Assembly (NCBI RefSeq): GCF_020524005.1
Contig: NZ_JAIVKK010000001.1
Location: forward strand, 888,591 to 952,590
DNA length: 64,000 nucleotides
Direction: 5' to 3'
Source: Microbulbifer aggregans
GTDB taxonomy: Bacteria > Pseudomonadota > Gammaproteobacteria > Pseudomonadales > Cellvibrionaceae
Numbering within the stretch: the stretch's first letter is position 1; each line of letters opens with the position of its first letter. Under the pieces are notes generated by a model. The model saw nothing but the letters and a program-made list of their open reading frames with translations, did no database searches and had not been told where the DNA came from. Below are positions 8,568 to 17,244 of the stretch, in pieces. The translations under genes and the position numbers were made by a program.

Positions 8568-9470
8568 TTAGCCCTGTAGCACAACCTGCGCCACCGATTC
8601 CAGCATGCTCCGCATCCACACATTGGCCGGATCACTTTCCGCATTCTTGTGCCAGTACAAATTCCAGCGCAACGGCTCAACTTCCAGCGGAAGTTCGGAT
8701 ACGACCAGTGGCAGGGATTCAGCCAGTACACCGGGAACCGTCCACAACAGTTCCGTGCCCGCAGTAATTTGCGCAGCGACCAGATAATTCTGCACCCGCA
8801 TGGCAATGTTGCGGCGAAGGCCTTGTCCATGCAACGCCATGTCTACATGCCCTCGACCTTTGCGGCGGCTGGAAACATGCAGGTGTTCTGCCGATAGATA
8901 GCGTTCCATTGAGACGGACTCCCCCGCAAACTCATGGCCGTCGCGCATCGCGATCACATACGGCAACTCCCCCAATGGCAAGACCCCCAGCTCGCGCGCA
9001 TTGACCGCCGGAGCATCCAGCAACAGATCAATGCTGCCCGCCTTGAGATCAGCCGTGGCCACCTCGCGCTCCACGTAGTAGCTGGTAATACCCACGCCCG
9101 GTGCCACCTGGCGTACCGCCTCGTGTAATCGTGGAAGCAGCAGTGACTCGGCAAGATCGTTCATGCCAAGGCGGAACACCCGCTCGGAGCGGGCAGGTTC
9201 AAAGCGCGCATTTACGCCCACGCTGCGCCCCAAGAGCCCCAATGCCTCACGCACATCGGCAACCACACTCTCGGCCACGGGCGTTGGGCTCATGCCTTCG
9301 CGGGTTTTAACAAACAACTGGTCGTCAAACGTCTGCCGCAACCGGCCCAACGCATTACTCACGGCCGGTTGGGTCAGGCTCAACAACTGTGCCACCTTGG
9401 TGACGCTGCGCTCGCGGTAGAGCGCATCGAAAACCACAAACAGGTTCAAGTCGACTTTATCCAGGCGCAT
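8568..9470 (-). CDS. LysR family transcriptional regulator
   Basis: A 300-residue LysR-type regulator. The winged helix-turn-helix is at residues 1-60 (DLNLFVVFDALYRERSV, then SLTQPAVSNALGRLRQTF), followed by a linker helix and a two-lobed effector domain. The start at 9470 is set by a strong GGAGGGAAGC site. It is divergent from the acyl-CoA dehydrogenase/kinase pair at 9636-11917 and is its most likely regulator. A TGATCA repeat lies in the shared promoter region. The effector is unknown; an acyl or hydroxyacyl intermediate would be logical. Confidence 0.9.
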   Translation of the reverse strand: MRLDKVDLNLFVVFDALYRERSVTKVAQLLSLTQPAVSNALGRLRQTFDDQLFVKTREGMSPTPVAESVVADVREALGLLGRSVGVNARFEPARSERVFRLGMNDLAESLLLPRLHEAVRQVAPGVGITSYYVEREVATADLKAGSIDLLLDAPAVNARELGVLPLGELPYVIAMRDGHEFAGESVSMERYLSAEHLHVSSRRKGRGHVDMALHGQGLRRNIAMRVQNYLVAAQITAGTELLWTVPGVLAESLPLVVSELPLEVEPLRWNLYWHKNAESDPANVWMRSMLESVAQVVLQG

Positions 9471-9532
9471 GCTTCCCTCCAACCGCCGGGATAGCAACGC
9501 CACCCCGAGCCATCATTTTTATTTATGCAAAG

Positions 9533-9560
9533 TGATCACCCGAATAAATTAGGCTGATCA
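9533..9560. promoter_or_regulatory. Paired TGATCA boxes in the LysR/acyl-CoA dehydrogenase divergent promoter
   Basis: Two identical palindromic hexamers TGATCA at 9533-9538 and 9555-9560 have centres 22 bp apart, about two helical turns, in the 165-bp region between the divergent genes. The arrangement suits a dimer-of-dimers such as a LysR protein. This is a candidate operator by position and symmetry only. Confidence 0.35.
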
Positions 9561-9635
9561 TGTCCGTTTTTTTATATTTCTACCCAGACCCTGTCAACGC
9601 ATTTCATTGTCTCAGCGGCAATACGGGAGAATCCC

Positions 9636-10856
9636 ATGTTCGCATTCAGCGATTTATCCATGACCTTACAGGCCCGGCTCGCGGACTTTTTCCAACAACA
9701 TATCTACCCCAACGAGCACCATTACCGCGCGCAACTGGATCATGCGGAAAATCGCTTTGCACCGTTGCCGCTGATGGATGAACTTAAACAGCATGCGCGA
9801 GCAGCCGGCCTGTGGAACCTGTTCATTCCCAAGTCGCACCCGGAGTACAGTGAATTCGGTGGCCTGAGCAATCTCGACTATGCACCTTTGGCCGAGCAGA
9901 TGGGGCGCGTCATCTGGTCACCGGAAGTGTTCAACTGCAACGCACCAGACACCGGCAATATGGAAGTGCTGATGAAGTACGCCACCGACGCCCAGCGGAA
10001 CCAGTGGCTGACCCCGTTGTTAAATGGCGAAATACGCTCGTCCTACGCGATGACCGAACCCCAGGTGGCCTCCTCGGATGCCACCAATATCGAGCTGCAG
10101 ATTCGGCGCGAAGGCGACGAATGGGTTTTGAATGGCCGCAAGTGGTTCATCACCGGCGCCATGTACGAGCGCACGAAAATACTGATCGTGATGGGCAAGT
10201 CAGATCCGCACAATCGCGACCGCCACAAGCAACAGACCCAGGTGCTTGTACCCAAAAACTCTCCCGGTATCACGCTGGTCCGGCCGCTCACCACACTCGG
10301 CTATGACGATGCCCCTATCGGTCACGCGGAAATCCGTTTCGACAATGTGCGGGTACCGCTGGAAAACGTGCTGCTCGGGGAAGGACGCGGTTTCGAGATT
10401 GCCCAGGGGCGCCTGGGCCCGGGCCGCATCCACCACTGCATGCGCCTCATCGGGGCCGCGCAGCGCGCACTGGAAGAGACCTGTGAGCGGGTCGAGTCAC
10501 GCTCGACGTTCGGCCGTAAGCTGAGCCAGCATCAATCGGTGCGCGAAGATATCGCACGCAGCTTTGCCGAGATCCAGATGGCGCGCTTACTGGTACTCGA
10601 CACCTGTCGCAAGATGGATGAAGTAGGCGCTCGTGATGCGCGTGACATGATTGCTGCAAGCAAAATCAGTGTTCCGAAAATGGTGCAGAAAATCCTCGAC
10701 CGCTGCATGCAGATGCACGGTGCCGGAGGGCTTACGGAAGACTATTTCATGGCAGAAGCATTCAACTATGCGCGCTGGTGCCGCCAGGCAGATGGCCCGG
10801 ACCAGGTACACGAGATGGCCCTGGGCAAGCAGATCATCGGTCAGTACACGGGTTAA
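9636..10856 (+). CDS. Acyl-CoA dehydrogenase, ACAD10/11-LvaC type
   Basis: A 406-residue flavoprotein with the acyl-CoA dehydrogenase fold: helical N-domain (1-125), AMTEPQVASSDATNI at about 138-152 for FAD and substrate, NGRKWFITGA, and a C-terminal helical domain. The variant signatures are those of the ACAD10/ACAD11 branch: RLGPGRIHHCMR at about 260-271 and MHGAGGL near 366. At the helix-G position where isovaleryl-type enzymes have the catalytic Glu-Arg-Leu, this one reads Gly-Arg-Ile, which fits a non-standard reaction. The kinase-fold gene follows 14 bases later. In Pseudomonas LvaA/LvaC and human ACAD10/11, such a kinase phosphorylates a 4-hydroxyacyl-CoA and this partner removes phosphate to give a 3-hydroxyacyl-CoA. 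That role is inferred here. Confidence 0.85.
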   Translation: MFAFSDLSMTLQARLADFFQQHIYPNEHHYRAQLDHAENRFAPLPLMDELKQHARAAGLWNLFIPKSHPEYSEFGGLSNLDYAPLAEQMGRVIWSPEVFNCNAPDTGNMEVLMKYATDAQRNQWLTPLLNGEIRSSYAMTEPQVASSDATNIELQIRREGDEWVLNGRKWFITGAMYERTKILIVMGKSDPHNRDRHKQQTQVLVPKNSPGITLVRPLTTLGYDDAPIGHAEIRFDNVRVPLENVLLGEGRGFEIAQGRLGPGRIHHCMRLIGAAQRALEETCERVESRSTFGRKLSQHQSVREDIARSFAEIQMARLLVLDTCRKMDEVGARDARDMIAASKISVPKMVQKILDRCMQMHGAGGLTEDYFMAEAFNYARWCRQADGPDQVHEMALGKQIIGQYTG

Positions 10857-10870
10857 TACGGGGAGTATCC

Positions 10871-11917
10871 ATGAGCCATACGGAAAAGCGAGATTTTCAC
10901 TTCGACGAACAAAAACTGGCGAATTACCTGGAGCACAATGTACCCGGCTTTAAGGGACCCTTGCACGCAGACAAGTTTGCTGGCGGCCAGTCAAACCCTA
11001 CCTTCCGGATCCACGCTGCCAGCGGCCAATACGTATTGCGACGCAAACCGCCGGGCCAACTGCTGAAGTCTGCGCATGCCGTGGACCGGGAATTCCGGGT
11101 TATCTCCGCCCTCGCCAGCAGTGAAGTACCGGTCGCTGACGTGTACCACCTGTGCGAAGACGAATCCATCATCGGCAGTATTTTCTATCTGATGGAATAC
11201 GTCGAAGGCCGCATTTTCTGGGATCCCGCGCTGCCACAATTGCCGGAGCCCGAACGCGGGGCGATTTACCGGGAAATGAACCGGGTACTCAGCGCCCTGC
11301 ACTCGGTCGATATTGCCGCAGCCGGACTCTCGGATTTCGGCCGCCCGGGCAACTTCTACCAGCGCCAGATCAGCCGCTGGAGCCACCAGTACCGCGCGTC
11401 CCAGACGGAGCAGCTGCAAGATATGGATTTCCTGATGGACTGGCTACAGGAGAACCTGCCTGAGGATGACGGCAAGCTCTCCCTGGTGCATGGGGACTTC
11501 CGTCTCGACAATATGATCTTCCACCCCACAAAGCCGAAAGTACTGGCGGTGGTGGACTGGGAGCTCTCCACCCTGGGCCATCCGCTATTCGACCTCGCCT
11601 ACCAGTGCATGCAGCTGCGCATGCCCCACGATGGCGCCCTCGCCGGGCTAGGGGGTATAAACCGTGCGAAAGCCGGCCTGCCCTCAGAGCAGACCTATGT
11701 GCGATGGTATTGCGAACGCATGCAACTGGATGGCATCCCGCACTGGAACTTTTACCTGAGCTTCTGCTTTTTCCGCTTCGCCGCTATTTTGCAGGGCGTG
11801 AAAAAGCGTGCACTGGATGGCAATGCCTCCAGCGAAAAAGCACAGCAAATGGGAGAGCTGGTGCGGCCGTTAGCCAGGATGGGAGTGGAGCCGACGAAAG
11901 AATCTATGACGGCATAA
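10871..11917 (+). CDS. Phosphotransferase-fold kinase, LvaA/ACAD10-11 kinase-domain type
   Basis: A 348-residue APH-fold protein. Visible kinase parts are the FAGGQSNPTFRI glycine-rich strand (about 36-47), the YVLRRKPPGQLL segment with the ATP-contacting Lys/Arg, the catalytic HGDFRLDNMIF at about 212-222 and the metal-binding VVDWELSTLGHP at about 230-241, all intact. This is the bacterial counterpart of the N-terminal kinase domain of ACAD10/11 and of LvaA, which phosphorylate the 4-hydroxyl of 4-hydroxyacyl-CoA esters. It follows the acyl-CoA dehydrogenase by 14 bases, so the pair is an operon. No LvaB-like small protein is seen beside it. Confidence 0.85.
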   Translation: MSHTEKRDFHFDEQKLANYLEHNVPGFKGPLHADKFAGGQSNPTFRIHAASGQYVLRRKPPGQLLKSAHAVDREFRVISALASSEVPVADVYHLCEDESIIGSIFYLMEYVEGRIFWDPALPQLPEPERGAIYREMNRVLSALHSVDIAAAGLSDFGRPGNFYQRQISRWSHQYRASQTEQLQDMDFLMDWLQENLPEDDGKLSLVHGDFRLDNMIFHPTKPKVLAVVDWELSTLGHPLFDLAYQCMQLRMPHDGALAGLGGINRAKAGLPSEQTYVRWYCERMQLDGIPHWNFYLSFCFFRFAAILQGVKKRALDGNASSEKAQQMGELVRPLARMGVEPTKESMTA

Positions 11918-11934
11918 TACTATTTGGGTCGCCG

Positions 11935-12000
11935 GTCATCCCCGCGCAGGCGGGGATCCAGTGCCACCAAGCTCTGGATTCCCGCCTGCGCGGGAATGAC
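11935..12000. repeat. Large inverted repeat of the GTCAT-CCCGCG-GGATCCAG type
   Basis: Two 27-base arms (11935-11961 and 11974-12000) are near-perfect reverse complements around a 12-base loop, and each arm is itself palindromic around GCGCAGGCG. Elements beginning GTCATCCCCGCG and ending GGATCCAG are a widespread dispersed intergenic repeat in Proteobacteria. It lies between convergent genes and could act as a bidirectional terminator. Confidence 0.7.
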
Positions 12001-12028
12001 AAGGAAATAGAAACGCAGTCTGTTCATT

Positions 12029-12070
12029 CCGCGAAGGTGTCGATACCGGCTAAAGCCTTGCAAGACCTGC
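12029..12070. repeat. Half copy of the palindromic repeat found complete at 14986-15107
   Basis: The run from CCGCGAAGGTG through GATACCGG, AAGC and AGACC matches the left arm of the complete element at 14986-15023 at most positions, aligned by eye. The right arm is missing. Confidence 0.5.
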
Positions 12071-12083
12071 AAAGAACCACAAA

Positions 12084-12863
12084 CTACACCGGATTCAGCA
12101 GAGATCCACCATCCACCGGCAGGTCAATCCCGTTCACAAAGCTCCCCGCATCACTGGCCAGCAGCAGCAACGGCCCGGCGAGCTCCCGGTATTCACCAAG
12201 GCGCTGGGGCACCAGCCGGCGGATATATTCCTGACCGCGCTCGGTGGCAAACTCACCGGCATTGATATCTGAAGCAAAGTAACCGGGACACAGGGTGTTC
12301 ACCCTGACCCCATAGCGGCCGAGCTCCAGCGCCATATTCCGGCTGAGTTGCGCCAGCGCCACTTTGGACACGTTGTAGTCCGTCTTCATGATGCCGGTGC
12401 ATAAGCTGTAGATGGAGCCGGTATTGATAATGCAGCCACCCTGCTGCGCACGCATCCGGGTCGCTGCAGCGCGGGCCACGCGCCACGCGCCGCGTAGATT
12501 CACATCCAGCAGCTGCCCCCACACCGACTCCTCCTGATCCACAAAGCGGCCGGGGCGGGTACTGATGCCGGCATTATTGACCAGGATATCCAGCCGCCCA
12601 CCCAGTTCATCCACGGCCCTGAACGCAGCTTCCACACTGTCGGGATCCGTTACATCCATCGCCAGTACATCCGCAGTGCCCCCGGCGTTAACAATTTTCT
12701 CCGCCAGGATCTCCAGTTTGTCCGTGCGGCGCGCCGCTACAATTACCCGGGCGCCCGCCTGCGCCAGCACTTCGGCAAAGTAGGCACCAAGGCCGCTGGA
12801 AGCACCAGAAACCAATGCCGTTTTCCCCTCCAGGGAAAACAATTCAGTCAAATAGTTGGACAT
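12084..12863 (-). CDS. SDR family NAD(P)-dependent oxidoreductase
   Basis: A 259-residue classical short-chain dehydrogenase: cofactor loop SGASSGLGAYF at about 20-30, NNAGIS at about 96-101, catalytic Ser in TGSIYSLC, catalytic Tyr/Lys in DYNVSKVALAQ (about 163-173) and the CPGYFASDI motif after it. Length is normal. The acid-type end of the second strand is replaced by AARR, suggesting NADPH preference. It lies just beyond the LvaA/LvaC-like pair, so it could reduce a 4-keto group of a keto-acyl-CoA (the LvaD role) or act as a beta-oxidation dehydrogenase. Ribosome site AAGGAG present. Confidence 0.88.
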   Translation of the reverse strand: MSNYLTELFSLEGKTALVSGASSGLGAYFAEVLAQAGARVIVAARRTDKLEILAEKIVNAGGTADVLAMDVTDPDSVEAAFRAVDELGGRLDILVNNAGISTRPGRFVDQEESVWGQLLDVNLRGAWRVARAAATRMRAQQGGCIINTGSIYSLCTGIMKTDYNVSKVALAQLSRNMALELGRYGVRVNTLCPGYFASDINAGEFATERGQEYIRRLVPQRLGEYRELAGPLLLLASDAGSFVNGIDLPVDGGSLLNPV

Positions 12864-12899
12864 GGCTGCTCCTTTCTTTTTATATCCAGCGCTATGACA

Positions 12900-13691
12900 T
12901 CAGCAGCCTTCAAACACCGGCTTGCGCTTTTCGAAAAAAGACGCAGCGCCTTCTCGAAAATCGCGGCTGCGAAACATCTGGTTCTGGATTTCCGCTTCCA
13001 GCGCCATCACCGATTCGAGATCATAAGACTGTGCTTCACGGAAAATCTGCTTTGAATATTGCAATGTCAGTGGCGCTGCCGCGCACAGGCGCGCGGCTAG
13101 ATTTTTCGTTTCTTCTATCAGGCGGTCTGCCGGCACCACGCGATTGACAAGACCCAGCTCGACACAGCGGCTACTTTCGAGCTTTTGCGACAGCGCAACC
13201 ATTTCATAGGCACGTTTGCTTCCCAACTGCTCGAGCAGCATTTTGTGAAAGCCGCCGTCGGGAATCAGGCTGATCTGCCCAAAGGCGGAATACAGGAAGG
13301 CATCCTCAGTCATCAGCAACAAGTCACAGCACATCGCCAGGGATGCACCGACGCCCGCTGCGGCGCCGTTAATCGCACCGATAAATGGCTTCGGAGAATT
13401 GCGGATCGCCAAAATCAGCGGATGGTATTCCTCGTGCAGGATGCGGGTAACAAAGCCGTTTTCTGCAGCGCCGGGCAAACGCTCGGTCAGATCGGCACCG
13501 GCACAGAAACCGGCCCCTGCCCCGGTAATAATCGCCGCACGCACGCCGTCATCCGCACTGGCCTTTTCAACCGCCTGGCGCAATTCGAGACGCAACCTCT
13601 GATTCAGGGAGTTACGAGCCTGCGGGCGATTCAGCGTTATCATTGCTACGCCGTCTTCCACCTGATACAGCACTGTTTCGAATAGGTCCAT
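12900..13691 (-). CDS. Enoyl-CoA hydratase/isomerase family protein
   Basis: A 263-residue crotonase-fold enzyme. The first oxyanion-hole segment is FCAGADLTERL (about 63-73) and the second INGAAAGVGASLAMCCDLLL (about 108-127). The active-site loop near GQISLIPDGG has Asp where isomerases carry a base; the first catalytic Glu of E. coli-type hydratases is not obvious, which is common in the PaaG/isomerase-like branch. It hydrates trans-2-enoyl-CoA or shifts double bonds, as needed for unsaturated isoprenoid chains. Start chosen for AGGAG upstream. 36 bases separate its stop from the next gene start in the same direction. Confidence 0.87.
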   Translation of the reverse strand: MDLFETVLYQVEDGVAMITLNRPQARNSLNQRLRLELRQAVEKASADDGVRAAIITGAGAGFCAGADLTERLPGAAENGFVTRILHEEYHPLILAIRNSPKPFIGAINGAAAGVGASLAMCCDLLLMTEDAFLYSAFGQISLIPDGGFHKMLLEQLGSKRAYEMVALSQKLESSRCVELGLVNRVVPADRLIEETKNLAARLCAAAPLTLQYSKQIFREAQSYDLESVMALEAEIQNQMFRSRDFREGAASFFEKRKPVFEGC

Positions 13692-13755
13692 CACACGCTC
13701 CTCTCATAAAACCGCTATAAACTATTTTTGATTTTGATTTTGCCCGACGAACGTA

Positions 13756-14919
13756 TCAAACAGACTCCGCTGCCGTGGAGGTCTCCGCTACGCCCTGCTC
13801 TTGTAAGGATTGCAGTTCGGCTTCCGAGTATCCCAGTCCCATCAACACGGCACGGGTATCGGCGCCCTGCTGGCGACGTCCATGCAGAACCGCGGAGGGG
13901 GTGCGACTGAAACGCGGCGCCGGTGCTGGTTGCAGATAACCGTCAATCGGCAGATAACTGTCCCGGCCGGCATTGTGCGGATGCTGCGGTGCCTCGTCCG
14001 CCGAGAGAACCGGCGAAACGCAGGCATCGCTGTTTTCCAGCAGCACGCTCCATTCGTCACGGGTTTTCTGCCGGAAGCATTCCGCGAGTTCGGCCTTCAA
14101 CGCAGGCCACTGGCTGCGGTCGGCCTGAGCCGCTGTATTGAATCGGGATGGGTCCAATCCGGCCCGCTCGGCAAACAACGCAAAGAAATGCGGTTCTATG
14201 GCACCCAGCGCAATATACTTGCCGTCTTTGGTTTCGTAGGTATCGTAAAAATAGGCGGCGCCATCGAGCAGGTTATTTTCACGTTGTGAAAGGTCCCACA
14301 GCCCGGCCGCGCTAAAGCTGTGACACATCCACATCAGGTTTGCCACCCCGTCGACCATGGCCGTATCCACAACCTGACCTTTACCGGACGTTTTACTCTC
14401 CAGCAATGCCGCCAACACGCCCATCACCAGGAACATGGTGCCGCCACCAAAGTCGCCAACCAGGTTCAGCGGCACAACTGGCCTTTCCCCTTTCCTGCCA
14501 ATAGCATGCAGCGCGCCGGTGAGCGCAATGTAGTTGATATCGTGCCCGGCATTATAGGCCAGCGGGCCATCCTGCCCCCAGCCGGTCATACGGCCGTAAA
14601 CCAGCTTCGGGTTAACCTGCTGGCATTCGTCCGGGCCAATACCCAGTTTTTCCATGACCCCGGGTCTGAAACCTTCGATCACTACATCGGCACTGGCCAC
14701 AAGCTTCATGAAGGCCTCGCGCCCGCTTTCACTTTTCAGATCGAGCACCACCGATTTTTTGCCGCGCCGGCTCATATCTTTGCTGTACATGGGATCCGGC
14801 TTTACGCTGCGGTCGATACAGATAACCTCCGCACCCATATCCGCAAACAGCATTCCCGCCATGGGACAGGGCCCCATGCCCACCAGCTCAATGACGCGGT
14901 ATCCGCTCAAGACACCCAT
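13756..14919 (-). CDS. CaiB/BaiF family protein, alpha-methylacyl-CoA racemase type
   Basis: A 387-residue family III CoA-transferase-fold protein. The racemase branch is indicated by RMTGWGQDGPLAYNAGHD then INYIALTGAL (about 110-137), where His and Asp of AGHDINY form the racemase base pair, and by the later DTAMVDGV. Alpha-methylacyl-CoA racemases convert (2R)- to (2S)-2-methylacyl-CoA so acyl-CoA dehydrogenase can act on methyl-branched chains such as pristanate, bile acid side chains or isoprenoid oligomers. Its presence is good evidence that this island handles methyl-branched substrates. The start at 14919 has GGAG six bases upstream. Confidence 0.88.
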   Translation of the reverse strand: MGVLSGYRVIELVGMGPCPMAGMLFADMGAEVICIDRSVKPDPMYSKDMSRRGKKSVVLDLKSESGREAFMKLVASADVVIEGFRPGVMEKLGIGPDECQQVNPKLVYGRMTGWGQDGPLAYNAGHDINYIALTGALHAIGRKGERPVVPLNLVGDFGGGTMFLVMGVLAALLESKTSGKGQVVDTAMVDGVANLMWMCHSFSAAGLWDLSQRENNLLDGAAYFYDTYETKDGKYIALGAIEPHFFALFAERAGLDPSRFNTAAQADRSQWPALKAELAECFRQKTRDEWSVLLENSDACVSPVLSADEAPQHPHNAGRDSYLPIDGYLQPAPAPRFSRTPSAVLHGRRQQGADTRAVLMGLGYSEAELQSLQEQGVAETSTAAESV

Positions 14920-14985
14920 AACCGTCTCCAATATTAGTTCGACTGAAACATCGCCTGCCTATGCCAATTGACAAAACTGAACTTG

Positions 14986-15107
14986 CCGCGAAGGTGCCGA
15001 TACCGGGTATAGCTTTGTGAGACCGTCTGCGGCCAGGACGGCCGCAGCCGAGCCCCCATGGATGGGTTCACGGCGTGTCTCACAAAGCTATACCCGGTAG
15101 CGGTACC
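14986..15107. repeat. Complete palindromic intergenic repeat element
   Basis: Two 23-base arms match perfectly as reverse complements: TACCGGGTATAGC... (15001-15023) and its mirror at 15077-15099. Similarity continues about 8 bases outward (GGTGCCGA / GGTACCGC). The centre contains an inner stem around GCGGCC...GGCCGC and a GAGCCCCCATGGATGGG segment. A left-arm-only copy lies at 12029-12070. It has no reading frame and looks like a dispersed repeat family rather than a transposon. Confidence 0.7.
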
Positions 15108-15156
15108 GCCACATAGTTTCAGCGCTGTATAAACGCGAGCTCCAAAATAGTGAAAT

Positions 15157-15927
15157 TCAGCGAGGCTGCATGCGAATACCCGCATCCATCCGGATACACT
15201 CGCCGTTGATGTAATCGTTCTCAACGATATGTGCCGATAGCGCCGCAATTTCGCTGGTCTTGCCCAGGCGTTGCGGAAATACCGTGGAGGCCTCAAGGGA
15301 TTTGTAATAAGACTCTTCCACGGTTTCAAACAGCGGCGTGTGAATCAAGCCCGGGACAATGGTATTCACCCGTATGCCATAACTCGCCAGCTCCCGCGCC
15401 ATGGGCAGGGTCATGCCGACCACTGCGCCCTTGGTGGCACTGTAGGCGACTTGACCCACCTGCCCTTCATAGGCCGCAACGGAGGCGGTATTGATAATCA
15501 CACCACGCACGCCATCGTCGTTCACCGGCTCATTCACCGCCATACGCTCCGCAGCGAGGCGTGCCACATTAAAGGTCCCCACCTGATTGACCATCACCAC
15601 CTTCATATACACATCCAAAGGGTGTGGGCCGTTCTTGCCATAGGTTTTACAGGCCGAACCGATACCGGCGTAGTTATTGAGAATATGCAGCGCACCAAAC
15701 GCCTCGATCACCTGGGTAATCGCGCCTGCGACCGATTCCTCGTCGGCCACATTGACCTTGCAGAAGATCGCGCGTTCACCCAACGCCTCGGCAAGAGCGA
15801 GGCCATTTTTTTCATCCAGGTCGAAAATGGCCACATTGGCGCCGTCGGCAATATATCGCTCGACCGTGGCGCGACCGAGTCCGGAGGCGCCGCCAGTGAC
15901 AATGGCTGTTTTCCCTTTGATATCCAT
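15157..15927 (-). CDS. SDR 3-hydroxyacyl-CoA dehydrogenase, HSD17B10-like
   Basis: A 256-residue SDR that follows the human type 10/ERAB (3-hydroxy-2-methylbutyryl-CoA dehydrogenase) pattern closely: TGGASGLGRATVERY at about 11-25, FDLDEKN marking NAD preference, GVIINTASVAAYEGQVGQVAY with catalytic Ser and Tyr, the following Lys in SATKGAVVGM, and the C-terminus IRMDAGIRMQPR. HSD10 enzymes oxidise straight-chain and 2-methyl-branched 3-hydroxyacyl-CoA, which fits the neighbouring racemase and acyl-CoA dehydrogenases. Strong GAGGAAA ribosome site. Confidence 0.9.
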   Translation of the reverse strand: MDIKGKTAIVTGGASGLGRATVERYIADGANVAIFDLDEKNGLALAEALGERAIFCKVNVADEESVAGAITQVIEAFGALHILNNYAGIGSACKTYGKNGPHPLDVYMKVVMVNQVGTFNVARLAAERMAVNEPVNDDGVRGVIINTASVAAYEGQVGQVAYSATKGAVVGMTLPMARELASYGIRVNTIVPGLIHTPLFETVEESYYKSLEASTVFPQRLGKTSEIAALSAHIVENDYINGECIRMDAGIRMQPR

Positions 15928-15970
15928 CGCTAATTTTCCTCGAAATTATTCTCGTTTCAGGATTGTTCGA

Positions 15971-17143
15971 TTACATCCGGTCGACAAATGGATCCACACC
16001 ATCACCCAGGCAATCGCGGCTGATCAGCAGCTTCATGACTTCGGAAGTACCGGCATAGATACGGGTAATCCGCGCGTCGGTGTACATGCGGGAGATGGGG
16101 TATTCATCCATATACCCGGACCCACCGTGTAACTGAACACCCTCATCCACCACCCGGCACAACAGTTCACTGGTGACCAGTTTCGCCTTGGCCGCATCGA
16201 TGGCCGTGAGCGCGCCTGCATTGACCGCGGCCACGCACTGGTCGATATACACCTGCTGCATATCCAGATCCGCACGCAGTTCCGCAAGTTTGAATTGGGT
16301 ATTCTGGAAATCTGCCAGGGTCTTGCCGAACATCTTGCGTTCACGTACGAAGTCGACAGTCAGGTCAAAGGCTTTCTGGGCCGCCGCGATAAACTCAGTT
16401 GCCGCGATAAGACGCTCTTCCGCAAGGGCTTCCATCAGGTAGGAAAAGCCCTTGCCAGGATCACCGAGTACGTTTTCCTTTGGAATCCGCACATTGGTAA
16501 AAAATAACTCGGCAGTGTCCTGGGCTTTTTTGCCCATTTTCTTCAGATTGCGGCCGCGCTCGAACCCTTCCATTCCCCGTTCCACCAGAAACAGACCAAT
16601 CTGGCGCGGGTTATTTTGTGGATCCGTTTTGGCGGCGACGATAATGAGGTCGGCGTTGATGCCGTTGGAGATGAAGGTCTTGCTGCCGTTCAGCAGGAAA
16701 TGGTCACCCTGGTCGATCGCCGTGGCACGCATGCCAGCAAGGTCACTGCCCGCATCCGGTTCGGTCATGGCAATGGCCAGGATGGTGTCGCCAGTGACAC
16801 AGGAGGGCAAAAAACGCTGCTGCTGCTCTGGCGAGCCAAATCGCTTCAGGTATGGGCCAACAAGACGGCTGTGCAACGTCGCATACCAGTCTCCGGTCAA
16901 GGCATACTGGTTTTCCTCGATGATGATCTGCTCAAAGCGGAAATCGTCATCACCGAGACCACCAAAGGCCTCGTCTGGCCACACCATGAGGAAACCCATT
17001 TCACCGGCACGACGGAATGCCTGCCGGTCGACAATGCCCGCATCCCGCCACTCCTCCATATACGGCACTATCTGCTCGTGCAGGAATTTTCGGTAGGCAT
17101 CGCGGAACATCACCTGTTCTTCGGTGAAGTTTCTCTTCAACAT
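15971..17143 (-). CDS. Acyl-CoA dehydrogenase
   Basis: A 390-residue acyl-CoA dehydrogenase. The FAD/substrate signature AMTEPDAGSDLAGM is at about 129-142, NGSKTFISNGI follows, and the C-terminal IYAGTSEVMKLLISR is at about 364-378. The residue that is the catalytic Glu of medium-chain enzymes (IYEGT) is Ala here, so the base is most likely the Glu of AEERLIAA in helix G, as in isovaleryl-CoA dehydrogenase. This arrangement is common in enzymes for branched substrates. 43 bases separate it from the HSD10-like gene in the same direction. Confidence 0.92.
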   Translation of the reverse strand: MLKRNFTEEQVMFRDAYRKFLHEQIVPYMEEWRDAGIVDRQAFRRAGEMGFLMVWPDEAFGGLGDDDFRFEQIIIEENQYALTGDWYATLHSRLVGPYLKRFGSPEQQQRFLPSCVTGDTILAIAMTEPDAGSDLAGMRATAIDQGDHFLLNGSKTFISNGINADLIIVAAKTDPQNNPRQIGLFLVERGMEGFERGRNLKKMGKKAQDTAELFFTNVRIPKENVLGDPGKGFSYLMEALAEERLIAATEFIAAAQKAFDLTVDFVRERKMFGKTLADFQNTQFKLAELRADLDMQQVYIDQCVAAVNAGALTAIDAAKAKLVTSELLCRVVDEGVQLHGGSGYMDEYPISRMYTDARITRIYAGTSEVMKLLISRDCLGDGVDPFVDRM

Positions 17144-17244
17144 ACGCTCATCACTCGGCGGTAATTATTATTGTTAGAGGATCAGACATTTTAAAGGGAC
17201 AGACCGCTCAGGCGATCTGCCCCAATCCGGAGGCTGAATCGCAA

